Positions 1-14,075 of a stretch of 64,000 nt of DNA are shown piece by piece. Position 1 is the first letter of the stretch; every line of letters starts with the position of its first letter. A program made the position numbers and the translations under genes. The notes under the pieces are model-generated. The model did no database searches and was not told where the DNA came from. It was given only the letters and a program-made list of their open reading frames with translations. This DNA comes from Leptodactylus fallax (Eukaryota > Chordata > Amphibia > Anura > Leptodactylidae): NCBI GenBank assembly GCA_947044405.1, contig CAMRHE010000355.1:1426001-1490000 (forward strand), read 5' to 3'.

Positions 1-1683
1 ATTTATCAAATGTGATTCGAGAAGATCAGATTGTGGCTAGTGGTTCTCATCCTGGAGGCTCATATCTTCTCCTATCTTTAAAACGTCAATAGGGTTTCAT
101 GTAATTTTTTATTTAACAAGCAGCCACAGTCAACTCATGTTTGTCCTTTGATAGCCGATAGTAATTATATTCCCCTGCTGTGGAAACGTAGGTATATGCA
201 ACGCAGATAGAAACTAATAGAAAAATCATCCCTACATATCATCCTCCCTGATGTTATTACAGCAATCTTTGCATGAATGTAAATGATCCATGAGAAACAA
301 AAATGGAAAAACAATATGGGGTAAAATGTAAATTACAAATCATCTCGTGCAGGGATTGTCACAAACTTGAACTATACAATACGGTATTTGCATATACAAT
401 GTCTCAAAACTTTTTTTGATAGCAACTTAAGGTGGCCATACACATTATATTATTGTCAACCCAACCTTCCTATATGAGCAGGACCAGCCTACCAACTAAT
501 GTGCATACAGTAGGTGCCTCCCAAAACAGAAGAAGAGTCAGTCCTTTAGATAAGCCTCTGCTTGTCTGAACACATGAGCCGAACACGTATGTGAATGAGG
601 GAGTCAGAAAAAATAGCAAATGAGATGTTCAGCCAGAGCATCCTGAAGTTTATGTCCAGCTTCAAAAGGATGCAAAACCTTCTATCTGGCCTATCTCATT
701 TTATTGTTCAGATCAGATTATCCATTGTTGTCTCAGGCTAGCCATGCCCTTTGGATGCGTATTGGCTAAACATCACAATTTTGATGGGTTTGATGAATTA
801 CTTAATATGTATTGGTGCCTCCCGGGTCTCCCCAACACCAGAATTTGGAGGAGATTTTTGTTTTTGGGAATAAACAGGCTTTCTCCCCTCTCCCATGTCA
901 ATGCACATGCACCAATCAGCCGAGCCGAGCCAAGCCTGCATGTGTGGGGGAGTCGAGCAAAATAGGTTTCTTGTGTAGCTTACAGCCATGTTAAGTGTAT
1001 GGCTAGTTTTAGATAGCAAAGGATAACATTCAACTGTACAACAATTTGAGATAAAGTATATAGAAGGCTTTGCATCCTTGGGGAGCTGGGTATAGACTTC
1101 AGATAGTTTTGACCAAACAGCTCATTTAACTTACTTATTTTTGCTGGTTTGTGCGAAGCATGCATGTCTTTTTAGTGGGGAGGCTGGCTATAGTGTACCT
1201 AAGGACAGTTTCACACAGTAATGACCAGGCTGGAAAAATCTGTCCATATTGGCCGGATTTACCAGCCCGAACTCAGCTCACCTACAAGAACTCACATGGT
1301 GAGTTGCGCTTGAGGTCGTAAATCTAGCTGATACACAGACCTAGTTTACTGGGGGTCCAACAGTCAGCACCTCTGCAGACCAACATGACTTCTGGTAAGG
1401 TTTACATGCTGGGAGCCATGCTGCTCACTCACCATTTGTAGTGGTGGTTTAAGGTACTGCAGTGCTGTCCCATTGAAGTCTATGCAGTACCCAAACCTGT
1501 CAGCAAGTAAGCAATGCGGCTCTCCGCATGTAAGCATGGACCATAATGTCCTGAAACAGCTGATATGCTTGAGTCCTAGCTGTTGGACCCCACAGTTCTA
1601 ATACTGATGGTATATCCTAAGGATAGGCAATCAGTAGTAGAAAGTGGATAAGCCCTTTAAGTTGCAGTTAGCGTTCCTTTGAG
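1..1683. other. Non-coding, no recognised feature
   Basis: No exon-like reading frame, splice-flanked conserved segment or clear repeat boundary was recognised. Short open frames occur on both strands at chance level. The end of the stretch carries repeat-like wording that recurs in other MITE fragments of the window, so old, unbounded repeat debris is likely. Confidence 0.5.
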
Positions 1684-1967
1684 GCTAAGGCCCCATGTAG
1701 TGAACCTCAGTTAAAAAAAAAAAAAAAAAAAGCAGTGGAAATGCATTACTTTTTCCCCGAAAAATTTCCTGTGGCGTTTTTGCAGCGTTTTTCTTCCCTT
1801 ATTAGATCTATAGGGAAAACACTTGTTTCCACAGGTAAAATTGACATGCGTTTTTGAAAATGCAGCTTTTCCACAGCGTTTTTTTTTTTTTTTCCTGCAA
1901 TATGTAGTTGAGATTAGCCAGAATCTCATTCACTTTGCATGTATTGATAATGCAGCGTTTATTTAGG
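1684..1967. repeat. Partial hairpin MITE (GGCTAAGGCCCCATG family)
   Basis: The left end GGCTAAGGCCCCATG matches the terminal repeats of the elements at 15361-15665 and 24690-25018. Internal words are also shared, such as an AGCGTTTTTC-type motif, a tract resembling CAGAATCTCATTCAC, and two poly-T/poly-A runs. No matching right end is visible, so it is a truncated or rearranged copy. Confidence 0.5.
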
Positions 1968-2008
1968 CTGTGTTTACGTAGCAGCCAAAAAACTCTGCAT
2001 TATCCTAA

Positions 2009-2231
2009 AGCTAAAGCCGCACATTGCAGAAAAGCTGCTTTTTTTTGTTGCAGGTTTTGCTGCAGTTTTTTGAGCCAAACACAGGAGTAGTTACAAAAGG
2101 AATGGGAAGAAATATAAATGAAGCACTGGTACTTCTCCCATCTAGTAAGTCCAGTCCTGGCTTTGGCTTAAAAAAACGCAGTAAAATTTGCAACCAAAAA
2201 AGCAGCTTTTCCGCAATGCGGAGCATTAGCC
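2009..2231. repeat. Hairpin MITE with imperfect 3-bp flanks
   Basis: The two halves are reverse complements: the left has GCCGCACATTGCAGAAAAGC and the right ends in CTTTTCCGCAATGCGGAGC, with internal arms (TTTTTTGAGCCAAA against TTTGGCTTAAAAAA). The flanks are TAA on the left and TGA on the right. The element at 35654-35886 has the same arms and is a second copy. Confidence 0.6.
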
Positions 2232-3069
2232 TGAAGGGGTTTTCCAATGAACATAACCATATTTAAATTTGTAGACCATTTAAAGTTAAAAAAAAAAAAT
2301 TGCTAATATACATAATTAAATATAAATAAATGAAATAAAAATAATATGCAAACATTAACCATTGCCTTCTGTGTTCAATGTGAGGGTACATCATGTCTGG
2401 TGCTGAAAGGATGCAGGAAACTTCAAAGCACCAAAAAGGAAGGGGATTGTAGAAAAAAAAAGTTTCCCATAGAGGACAAATCCAGCACAATGAACATAGT
2501 CTGCGGAAATTCCTGCATGTGAATAAGTACAATTAATGTTAGCCTAGACTGCCATTTAGCACGTCATTGCTTCTATTTCTGTATTCAGGTGCTTCCAGCC
2601 TCACCCCTCTATTTTCTCCTGCCAGCACTCTGTATTTTTATAGTGGTGTGTAACACTGCAGATAACACACAATTATTTGTATGGGAAGAGGACAATTATA
2701 TTAGTAGTGATATATTTCTAGTTATCGATAAAAACTAATTACAACCTCCATTTAAAGGTTGACCATCAAATTTGATATATCTTAAAGTTACTAATGATAC
2801 ATTACTATATAAATGAAAATTCATGTACTTTATGGTTTAATTCCTCATCTTAGAAAGTTATAGAACAAAGTTTAATTCATATAGTAACAAAGCTTTATTT
2901 ATATAAAACTATAATATCTTCTATATTATGGTCTAATGGAGCAGAGCTCCATTTTTATTATCTAGAACTTACTGCTTTCCTAGATTTAAAATGTAACTCC
3001 CATTTTTTTCGCTATTGCGTCAGGTAGTGCTTGCTGACCATTTTTGTAATATACTTTATTAACCTATGT
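2232..3069. other. AT-rich non-coding spacer
   Basis: AT-rich sequence with homopolymer runs near 2288-2300 and 2453-2461. I see no coding, RNA or bounded repeat signal. Confidence 0.45.
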
Positions 3070-3645
3070 AACTTCCTTTTTATTATAAAACAGGCTGTAA
3101 CATTCTCCTTAGCAACCCTCTAACTGAGCTGTTACACAACTGTCCGTACACAGTTATATTGTGAATATGCAGAGCCAAAGCATTAACCAAAGGGATGGTC
3201 ACTTCACATGGCTGTATCTTTGGTTTTATACCATCTAGAAAAAGGTTCTGATATTACAAGAAAGCTGAAATTGTCAGCTTTCATATCCTGCCATGATTGA
3301 AGTACTAGCTATAAGAGAGCTTGAGATATCACTAGTTGAAAACACTTAATGTGCAACAGTTCATGCTGCATAGAAAATCACATTCTTGACTGTTTTTTAA
3401 CTAGTGTTAGATCTAATTATTTTACAGCTAGTACTTCTTGGCAGCATATGAACACTGAAATCTCTAGGTGGTATAAAACCGAAGATACAGCTATTTGAAG
3501 CGACCATCCCCCCTTTGGTAAATGCTTTAGATCTATATACTGAATTGAGTACATGTGTACGGACAGAGTCTCACTGGCAATGCTTAGTTAGAACATTGAT
3601 AAGGGGAACTTTAAAGCCTGTTTTCTATAAAGAGGAAGTTTGATA
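3070..3645. repeat. Long foldback element (near-complete palindrome)
   Basis: Arms of about 190 bp pair across a centre near 3345. Left AACCAAAGGGATGGTCAC pairs with right CGACCATCCCCCCTTTGG. Left CTGTATCTTTGGTTTTATAC pairs with right GTATAAAACCGAAGATACAG. The outer AAAACAGGCTG and its complement pair as well. There is no ORF. It behaves as a non-autonomous hairpin element, superfamily unknown. Confidence 0.65.
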
Positions 3646-3850
3646 GATCAGCCCATTCAGGGCCATGCCAATTTTCATTTTTGTATTTCTGTTTTTCCCT
3701 CCCCACATTCCAAGAGCCATAATTTTTTTCATTTTTCAGTTCACAGTGTCACATGATGCCTTATTGTTTGCGGGACAAATTGTACTTTGTGATGGCACCA
3801 TTCAATATGCTGTGTAATGTACGGGGAAGCTGGAAAAAAATTCAGAATGA

Positions 3851-4227
3851 GGGTGGGTTCTCACTTGCGCCGGCACTCCGTCCGCTGTGAATCCGACCTA
3901 AATGTCGGAAAACTGGATAGGGAAAGGTTTGCGATGGTTTGCTTAAAACCCCATTCACTTGAATAGGTTTTTAAAGCAATGCATGGATGTGCACTTACAC
4001 TCTCTGTGATGCAAAGTTGTTTTATTTTCATCGGAAACAAAATCGGACGGCTTCGCGGCACAGAGGGTGTAAGCACACACCCACACATTGCTTTAAAACC
4101 CCATTCAAGTGAATGGGGTTTTAAGCAAAGCGTCGCAAACCTTTCCCTATCCAGTGCCTATCCAGTTTTCTGACATTTAGGTTGGATTCGCGGCGGACGG
4201 AGTGCCGCCGCAAGTGTGAACTCACCC
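3851..4227. repeat. Hairpin MITE, TIR GGGTGGGTTC, TGA duplication
   Basis: A 377-bp near-perfect palindrome starting GGGTGGGTTCTCACTTGCG and ending CAAGTGTGAACTCACCC. It is bounded by TGA at 3848-3850 and 4228-4230. The element at 23195-23613 has the same arms. The 3-bp T-N-A duplication and G-rich TIR fit a PIF/Harbinger-type MITE; that class call is inference. Confidence 0.75.
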
Positions 4228-5091
4228 TGAGGTGGAATTGCAAAAAAAAAAAAAAAAAACACATTTGAGCCAATTTCTTATGGGTTTAATTTTTACACCA
4301 TTCACTATGTGGTAAAAATGACATGTTACCTGTATTCTGTATGTCAGTATGATAACGGCAATACCAAATTTTATATAGTATTTGTAATGTTTTGATACCT
4401 TTTAAAAAATTAAAATTAAATAAAAAAAATTTGGTGCCATCATATTGTGACACCTGTAACTTTTTCATATTCATGTGTATGGATCTGGGTATGGCATCTT
4501 TTTAGGCGGGACAAAATGATGTTTTTATTTATACCATTTGGGGGAAGGTCTGATGGTTTGATCTCTTTTTATTAAATTTTTTAAAAGAGGCAAATTATTG
4601 AAAAAACAGCCATTTTGATTTTTTTCATCGCTACGCCGTTCTCCATATGGGATAACTATTTTTATATTTTAATAGTTCGGGTATTTTTAAGGGATCCTTA
4701 AAGTGTTTACTTTTGTTTATTTATTTTTATATGTGATCTAGGGAAAGGGGGGTGATTTGAATTTTCATATTTTGAGTGTTTTTTTTTTTGTTTTTTTTAA
4801 ATGTAGTTTTTTTTTTTTTTTCACTTTCATTCTCAGACCCCCTAGGGACCTTGAACCCTATGGATTTTGATCTCTAATACTATACACTACAATACTAATG
4901 TATTGCAGTGTTTAGTAAAATTCATTGACTTCTATTACACGCTGCCATAGGCTGTCATGGCAACTGATCGACACCCACTGATGAAATTCTGGAGGGCGGC
5001 AATCAGTTAAAGATGGCGGCACCCATGGCACCTGCACATTTTAGATGTCACGGTCGCATATAACCACGGCATCTAAAGTGTTAACAACTGC

Positions 5092-5130
5092 GATCGGAAA
5101 CCGGCACCGATCGGAAACCGGCACCGATCG
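5092..5130. repeat. 17-bp tandem duplication
   Basis: The unit GATCGGAAACCGGCACC occurs twice in direct tandem (5092-5108, 5109-5125) followed by a partial GATCG. It lies inside the long interspersed repeat and looks like simple slippage. Confidence 0.8.
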
Positions 5131-5867
5131 CAGCTGTTAGCGGTACTTGCTGGCTGTATTATATAGCTCCTGAGTCCACTCCATACACCCCCTCATGCTT
5201 AATCACGTGTACACATGTACGCGATTTTGTGAAAAGGTTTTTTTTTAATCAAGTATATTACAGAAACATGTTCAACACACACCCCCTGACACAATAGCAA
5301 AAAAAAAAAGTTAAATGGGAGTTACTGTTTAAGGGTTCAGGACACCTATGTACTGTAATTATTTTATGGCTCATTTGCTTCTTTACAGTAGTCACAATTA
5401 ATATTGTTCACAGCAGATCCAATGGTGGCGAGGAAAGTATTCAGGTCTTCAGGAAGGGTAGATCACACTGATTATCCTAAATTTGTGTAGATATGGGAGA
5501 AAACATACAGGCAGTCTACATGAGGTGTCTCACATAGACTATGTTTCTGTGTAGATAAGAAGAGCATACATGTCAGATTCTGCAAGAGAGGTAGGGGGAA
5601 ATCACACATTTAGCATCAGTAGAGCTAATACAAGGAAGAGATCCCTTATGGGATGTAGCGGGGGAAGCAGTCCAGAATCTAGCTGTACGAACACACAAGA
5701 GCTAATGACAGAAATACAGAGGTACCACACTCTCCATACAGGAGAACTGGTGAACACGCACAGACCTGACAACTAGCATTTCTTAATATGAGGGAAAAGC
5801 CTACACAACAAAAGTTAGGGGTTCTGAAAATTACTGAAAAAATTGAGATTTCAGCTAAAAATGTTTT

Positions 5868-5992
5868 AGGCCAGGGGTCTCTATGGACTTTCTGTGAAAA
5901 GCGCTGTGGGAAAAAAACTGCTATGCGTTGCCGCCGTGGTTTTTCTCATGGCGATTTTATTTTGCTGCAGCTCACTACATGGGGCCTTAGCC
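5868..5992. repeat. Partial MITE fragment (GGCCTTAGCC end)
   Basis: It shares GACTTTCTGTGAAAAGCGCTGTG-type wording with the end of the 15361-15665 element and finishes in CATGGGGCCTTAGCC. The left half is missing, so it is a 3' fragment abutting the next hairpin element. Confidence 0.5.
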
Positions 5993-6359
5993 TTAAAGGG
6001 GTTGTCCATGAACTAATTTACCTTACTTCCTTTGTGCATTTTTTTTTATAATGCACCCAGGGTTCCAACCCCTGGTCATGTGATTGGAACCAGCCCCCAT
6101 ACCTCAGGTTGCTCCGCCTCCTCCCTCTTCTGCAGTTTTCACAGGTAGTTACCTGTGCTGTGGGGACTAGCAGAATATAGTAAAGCTAGCAATGGCAGAG
6201 GTAACTACCTGTGAAAACTGGAGAGGAGGGTGGAGGCGGAGCTACCTGGGGGTCAGGGGCTGGTTCAAATCATGTGACCCAAATAATCTGGAAACCCTTG
6301 CTACAGTTTAAGCAAATGCAGGAAAAAAGGTAAATTTTATTTCCTGGACAACCCTTTTA
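5993..6359. repeat. Hairpin MITE with TTAA at both ends
   Basis: The arms read TTAAAGGGGTTGTCCATGAA on the left and CTGGACAACCCTTTTAA on the right. Inner arms include CAGTTTTCACAGGTAGTTAC and GTAACTACCTGTGAAAACTG, an exact reverse-complement pair. There is no ORF. TTAA lies at both tips, either as the target or as part of the TIR. Confidence 0.7.
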
Positions 6360-7229
6360 ACTCAAGTACTAAGCACAGGCCATCGTAATGTATTGCAGTA
6401 TATGCTTGATATTCAGTGAAGAGGTTGTATCACTCACCTGAATGCTGAGGTCTCTTCAAGCAGCTGATCTATGGGGGTCCTGGTGTTGGACCCCAATGAT
6501 CACTTATTTTTACATTTATTATGCATTTCCTACGGATTGGTCATCAAGTAGCTCCTGAAAAACCCATAGAAACTCATTGCTTACACTTTATACATTTCTA
6601 ACTGTACACCCATGGGGATTCAGTGGTTGTCCTTTGTCACCCTATGGCTGCTTACTTGTTTGACTATTGTGAGTCTGTATGATGGCTATGATTAAGCATT
6701 GCCATTGGTATATAAGATATCTTTTTTTCTACTGTATTAATGTATTAAATATTTTATTACAGTTGTTTTTCTTCATTTTTGCTGTGAGTTGTACTTTACT
6801 GCTATGCTTGTTTTTATTACTTGTTATGAGCAGGAAGTTGCTGTTTTATGTGTTCAACTGATAGGAAAAGGTTGGGGCTTTAAAAGAACATTCACAAGGA
6901 ACACATGTGGTTAACGTGGTTAATGTCAGCACATATTGTATCATGTTTTAGGATTTTATAGTCACAGCCCATGACAAGAAGCTTAGACACAAAGTACGTT
7001 TTTCTTCACGTTTTTTAATTTTGCATTTTAACTATTAAGGCCATCTAAAGTAAACAACCACGGGCAATTCCTCATGGCACAGCCAAATCTTGCATGTCTT
7101 GTTTCTGGTCTTATATATAATGATACACTGTAAATCTAATGAATAAATTTATAAATTCCCTTTAGAGAATATATTCTTACAAAAATAATAATTATAATAA
7201 TATATAAATTTTGTGCCGGTGACTTATAG
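6360..7229. other. Non-coding spacer with probable repeat debris
   Basis: The part at about 6393-6560 has phrases common in other repeats here (GATCTATGGGGGTCCTGGTGTTGGACCCC-like wording), but no ends can be set. The rest is AT-rich without recognised features. Confidence 0.4.
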
Positions 7230-8720
7230 GTGGGCCAAGCTCAGACCATGGAAATAGGGCTTTAACACAATACTTTTTTAAGGATGCGTGCAGTGCCCAT
7301 AAGTGTGAACTTCTGCACCTCTCAGACATTGTGATAGCCGGGAAACACTAAGCTTTTTCCAAATCCTTTTTTTGATGTTGGCTTTGGTCCTCTGCATTCT
7401 GCTCACTTCAATCTCAAGATCTTTGTAATTCTTTCAGAGGTGGTCTCTTGTTTTACCGTGATGTTCTGGTCATCTGAGACTGCAACATCTATTAGCAAGC
7501 AACACTTCTTTTTTATTATGGAGAACAGTGTCAGATTTACAGAAATGGTATGATCTGTTTGCACTGCCATATTTCACATTATGGTGTTTTCTGCATTTAC
7601 TTTCAACCTGATGTTTCAAGATGTTTTTTTGGTGATTCCTGGTGTTGAGCTCCTGATCCTGTTGTGCAGTTATTAGACTTTCCAGCTCCTGTAAGTCCTG
7701 GACTGCTTAGTCAAGCAAGACTAGTCTCCTTGTCTACAAATTAGTCTGTAAAGACTTTGGAAAATGATCAGCTCAATCTTCCCAGCTTCTTTATTGGTTT
7801 TAAGCACTTTCTTAATAGAAGCTTGGCTAACAGGCTGCGGGGTCAGGTAACTTGATTTTACCGCTATATATATATAGAGTATTTTGCTTTCCAACTTTGT
7901 GCATTTTCATACGTTTATGGAACTTGTCTTGGCAGAAATTAATATAAAATGCAAGACCAGCTAAATCTGATTTGTACATAGACATAAGTTGTATTAGTCC
8001 ACGGCCACTGTTTCCTCTCTTGATATACAGTCATTCAACATTTGCTTTGGAATGTGGAGTTTGTACATTGTCAACAATTTTCACGTTTTGCGAACTATCC
8101 TTTCAATATCAGTCTTAAGCCAGTCGATGATTCCAAAGCTGAACCTCAGGACTGGCACTGCCAGACTGTTGTTTGTGTTCGGTCTTATTTTGTGAATTTG
8201 GCTCTGATTAGAGTACCAGATGGACTCGGCAATAGTATTCTCATGCAGTCGTCTCCTTCATCTTTGCAAATACCATTGCTTTTGTTGATGGCAAGATGTT
8301 TGTAGACATCATTTTGGTGAAGGTTCTTTATTACTGTTTCATCTTCCACTGGATATTTTGTCTTTTCACTAGTTTTCCACTTTTAAAGATGGCAGTGGCA
8401 CACTTGTCCAAGCCAAACTTCATTTTGAATGACAAAGATCATAAGGGCCTGTCTGAACTGATATTCATCTTTAACAAAGATTTAGGTTGTTCATTTATAG
8501 TAAATGGTTGGCCTTATGCTGTTTGTTAACTGCATATCCTAGATCTTGTCTATTCAGCATGTTGGTGAATGGCACAAATGAATGTAGACTAGCAGGGTAG
8601 ATAAGGTATTGCCCTGGAAGATCCCTCTCTTTGTCAATATCTTTCCCATTCTAATGCACCCTCCTTGATGGTAACACTGCCTGCATTTCTGCCCTCCATT
8701 TTTGCTCTGATCATTTCTTC
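7230..8720 (-). pseudogene. Decayed LINE reverse transcriptase, restriction-like-endonuclease type
   Basis: Read on the minus strand in shifting frames, this stretch shows a decayed non-LTR retrotransposon polyprotein. From N- to C-terminus: KRGIFQGNTLSTLL near 8633-8590 (RT motif like RRGIFQGDSLSPLL), a damaged NHLLYMNNL core where Y-x-DD would lie, a KCA..FK.GK segment near 8430-8380, IKNLHQNDVYKHLAIN near 8330-8285, ELNTRNHQKNILK near 7652-7614, and DLEIEVSRM near 7422-7396. These motifs recall the R2/R4-like LINE clades, with RT followed by a C-terminal restriction-like endonuclease. The frame is broken by many stops and shifts, and 5' sequence before the RT was not recognised. It is an old, inactive insertion. 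Clade assignment is from memory and tentative. Confidence 0.6.
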
Positions 8721-8871
8721 TTCTTCTTCTCTTTTCTTTATCTTCACCACCCTTAATTCCTTGGTTTCCCACCAGAGTTCTGCTGAATGGTTTCCACAGA
8801 ACCCTAGTTGTGAAGCACTAGCCATTGCTCTTGTTCTCTTGTTCCCTTAATTGCTTTAGTGTTTTTGCTTA

Positions 8872-9052
8872 GGGTATGTTCACATATGTATTGTAGTAGA
8901 CTCCATCTGAGCAGAATAGTGCAAAATGATGGACACAATGACAAAAACCCGATGGACCCCATTTTAGACAGTGTGGTCCATCAGGCATCACTCGTGTCTT
9001 TTTTAGTACCTAACAGAAAAATGGAAATAGCGGCACAGATGTGAACATAACC
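8872..9052. repeat. Short MITE, TIR GGGTATGTTCAC, TTA duplication
   Basis: The left end GGGTATGTTCACAT and right end ATGTGAACATAACC are inverted repeats, bounded by TTA at 8869-8871 and 9053-9055. At 181 bp with no coding capacity, it belongs with the other 3-bp-duplication MITEs. Confidence 0.7.
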
Positions 9053-9897
9053 TTATCTGCTACTTTGAACAACTCTACACTAATTCTGGATACACAAGCC
9101 CAGAGTTTAGGGGCTTCATTTAATTTGGTCATCAGTCAGTTGGTTATAAACCTAATCACAGTACCTTGTAGCTTGTCCAGGCTTTGGTCTCAGCTCTAGA
9201 TTGCTAGACAAAGTACTTTTACAGTAATTTGTTTATCAATCCAACAACTATTTACATTAAACTGGGGCTTCAAAACTGTATAACAGACATATTTGGAAAC
9301 TGTAGAATCCCCTCTGCAAGGTAGTGTTATTAGGTTTATAACTGATTTAGTGCACAAACCACTTTCTACTTTTTAAACTTTACATATCCATTTCCTTTAT
9401 ACTCACAAGACAACCAAAATATTCAGAAATGTCCTTGTCACAAAAACTTTCCTCTGTGCCCTATTATCAAACCAGCGCATACCTCAGATCTTCAAATTCA
9501 GCTAAAAAAATCCACATTTTCAGACAAGCCTATAAATTATCATGACTTTCACTAAATGACAACTTCTACTATCTAACATGGTGCACACATTCCTACTTAC
9601 GAGATTCACTACTACAGTTTCCTGTCTCCATCTCTGTTTCCCTTTAGATTGTAAAATGATTGGGGATGGAGACAGTTTCCTCTCTGGTACTGTTATTGTG
9701 TGGTTATATATATTTATATTTTATTCATAGACATTTTATATATCACCACCTAAGATGATGGAGACCTCTGATTATATAATAATCTCAAGTGACCTATATT
9801 TTGTTAATAGACATGTCCATTCTTTTACTTAGTGAGCTCTTATGGACTTTAGCATCAGGTACCAGTTCTCATGTTGCCGAGTTCGCTTTGAATGTAA
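9053..9897. other. Non-coding spacer with possible LINE 3' tail
   Basis: At about 9460-9720 there is an ACATTTTCAGACAAGCCTAT tract followed by TTTAGATTGTAAAATGATTG, which resembles the 3' ends of CR1/L2-type LINEs in amphibians. The similarity is weak and no ends were found. The rest is AT-rich with no feature seen. Confidence 0.35.
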
Positions 9898-10165
9898 GGC
9901 TAGGTTCACACCTGCGCCCGGTCTCCGCCTGGGGATTCCGTTCCTCATTCCGCTTTAAAAATGTGGAGAGAAAAGTCCTGCAACAGCTCTTTTCTCTCCA
10001 CATTTTCTGCCCTTTTTGGGCAGAAACCTGGCGGACCCCATTATAGTCTATGGGGTCTGTGGATTTCTGAAGTTAATCGCTTTTTTAAGCTGATTAGGTT
10101 TCCATTCGGGGGTCCCCAAGCAGACCCCCCCGAACAGAAACCCAAACGCAGGTGAGAACCTAGAG
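9898..10165. repeat. Hairpin MITE (GGCTAGGTTCACACCTGCG family)
   Basis: Starts GGCTAGGTTCACACCTGCG after TAA and ends CGCAGGTGAGAACCTAGAG before TCA. Inner arms include TGTGGAGAGAAAAG and CTTTTCTCTCCACA, and GGGTCCCC is repeated on both sides. The element at 39363-39586 is a second copy. Confidence 0.65.
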
Positions 10166-10888
10166 TCAGTTAGTTATTTTTTCTCTCTTTTGGTCTATAC
10201 ATAGTCTTTTCTTTTCTCCCACACTTGCCTCCCTTATTGACTATTTAATGATCATAACAGACTTAGTGGAGCTAAGCAATTGTATGTGTGTGGGCCTATA
10301 AAAGTACAGATGTATCACAGCTGGGTTTTTTCATGTCGGACTTTTGGCTGTGATTTTATGGGGTGTTATCAGTGGTTTTCTGCAGGGAAACTTGGAATGG
10401 CTATACACATTTGCTGTCTACCCCAGTCTCTCCATTACTATACATAGTTGCCTTGGCCCATGCCAAGGCAACACCATCATGTTTATTTCGATGTAGAGAG
10501 GGAGCCAAGCTGCTGACAGACACCTCTAGTAGCGGCTTATATCCCAGCTGAAGGGTTGGACATGCTAGTAGATGTATGCAAGATACACTTCTATGTCTTG
10601 AGTGTCCTTGTTGTGAAGTGAGAGAAGCCCAAAATGACCTCTGGTTATTTCTGCTGTGGAAAATGAATAACTTTGTCCGTGCTGACCGTAACAAATCCAT
10701 AGTTTGTTAGTTAAACATCAACAGTGCAGAGGCGGTGGCTTCATGTGTGAACTATAGATTACTGAGCAAGCACAACCTGCATTAGAAAGTCACCTCCTAT
10801 TATACATGATACAGTAGTGGCCAGTATAAAAACCAATATACTATATATTGTCTGATCGAGAAATACGTATTGTTTATTCATACGTGTA
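10166..10888. other. Non-coding spacer
   Basis: Ordinary single-copy-looking sequence between a MITE and a Tc1 element. Short open frames on both strands have no recognisable product. Nothing further seen. Confidence 0.45.
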
Positions 10889-12491
<1,603 letters not shown>

Positions 12492-12493
12492 TA

Positions 12494-14067
12494 TGTTTCT
12501 ACCAATATCTGACATGGTGAAGGTGAAGCAGTAGTATATAGCTTGAAGCCTTTGTGCAGTAGTTGCCATATGGCATCAGATGCGGATGTATTCCCAGTTT
12601 CAGTCTACAGTAGTTATTGGTACATGTGCTGAACAGTACATTGGGATCAGTGGTGAATACGGCATCTATTTGATGCTAATTGGCATTTTCTGCATATGGC
12701 ACCTAATGCCTAGTGTCTGTGGCCGTATGGAGAAACCCAGGGTGTGGTGGTCAGCAGTACTTTTAGCTTTACGTGGGGATAAGTGGAGTAAGAGCAGTAT
12801 ACAGTACATATTTCAGCCATATCATGTTTAGCATAATGTAGTGTATGCTATGCACAATATGGCTGAAATACACTTGTCCTTAGTTCATGGGAGGCCATGG
12901 CACAAAGACAGGTAAGTCATTTTAATATACCCATCTAAAAGAAGTTGCTTTGTCACTGGAGGATAGTTGTATGCAGTTTGATCATGTATTTTAATATACA
13001 GTAGGTATCATCAGTAATGCTCTTGGTGCTAGCAAGGTGCTGTTGCAACTTTTTATGTTGTCATCTGCTTGGGGGTTGAGCCTGTGTTGGAACCCCTAAT
13101 ATTCAGGAGGATAAGGGGGTGTTAGTAATCTGTGACTTGTTTTTTTAGCACATTTCCTGGTAGCAGATATAGAAGTGTCTGTTATATCACTCTTGAAACA
13201 GGATTTCCAGATAGAAAGTGTGATTCGTAATGTGTAGTCAACTGTAGAAAGTAAAAGTTGTGTCAAATTGTGAAATAAATGTATTCTCAGTTTATGTTGG
13301 CTTTCTTCTTTCTATTGTAAATCACAGTATTGTTAGACACATGGCCATCAGTTTCCTTCATTCACAACTGTAAAAGCTGGGCATTATTTTACAATGATAG
13401 ATAAAGTCACCAAACCACTGTAGAAAATGTGCTGAAGTATTGAGTTGTCTACAAATCAGACATGGGCCAAGAACCTCCAACAGCTGGGACTATAGACATC
13501 ACTACATGGGTCGCAGAGCTGTAAGTGAATGTCCACTCCCAATAGACAAGTCTTCTATTAGACCTCATGAGATTCTGAAGTGGAACATTTTGCCTGTCAC
13601 TAGTGGCAGGGAGTACCTGGCATGGGAGTCACTGGAGCCTATAGTAATGAAGTGTTACATACTAAATGTGACCTGTGACAACTATTCTCTTTGAGCTAAG
13701 GAGTTAAAATCTACAAACTCTGACTGGCTGGAAAAATTCTTGAGGGAAAGAAGGGTCTGGCATACTGGATTTTAGCATGACCATTTGTTTGATGGATATG
13801 TCAGTGGCTTATATTCCTCTCTGTATTATAAAAATACAAACACACTTAGGTTAGACTTAAAGCAGAATATGCATGTGTATTGTGGATCGCATCTTTTATG
13901 CAGGTATAAAAAGTTAGTTTTTGGCAGCACATCGCCCCGTGTAAAAAGGAATACGCTGGCAACAATAATGAAGCTGTATGTGCCCAAAGGATTGCACTAA
14001 GAATCATTTAGTCACATTTAGAGACAGATAACTGCTCCATGTACCTGAAAATTGATAAATTTTTACA
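12494..14067. other. Non-coding spacer
   Basis: No exon-like signal recognised. Several 60-85-codon open frames (for example near 12580-12831 and 13440-13694) look like chance, with no recognised motif. Confidence 0.45.
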
Positions 14068-14075
14068 TGCTATAT

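Larger units (their letters stand above)
3646..5250. repeat. Long interspersed non-coding repeat, class unknown
   Basis: T-rich, non-coding sequence with the texture of a high-copy mosaic repeat (GCTACGCCGTTC, AATAGTTCGGG, CCCTAGGGACCTTGAACCC). A hairpin MITE (3851-4227) interrupts it. Removing the MITE and one TGA rejoins a continuous sequence, so this repeat was present first. Superfamily not assigned. Confidence 0.45.

Noticed and set aside
8042..8529. Two open frames on the plus strand (87 and 77 codons)
   Set aside because: They are antisense to the decayed LINE and carry no known motif.
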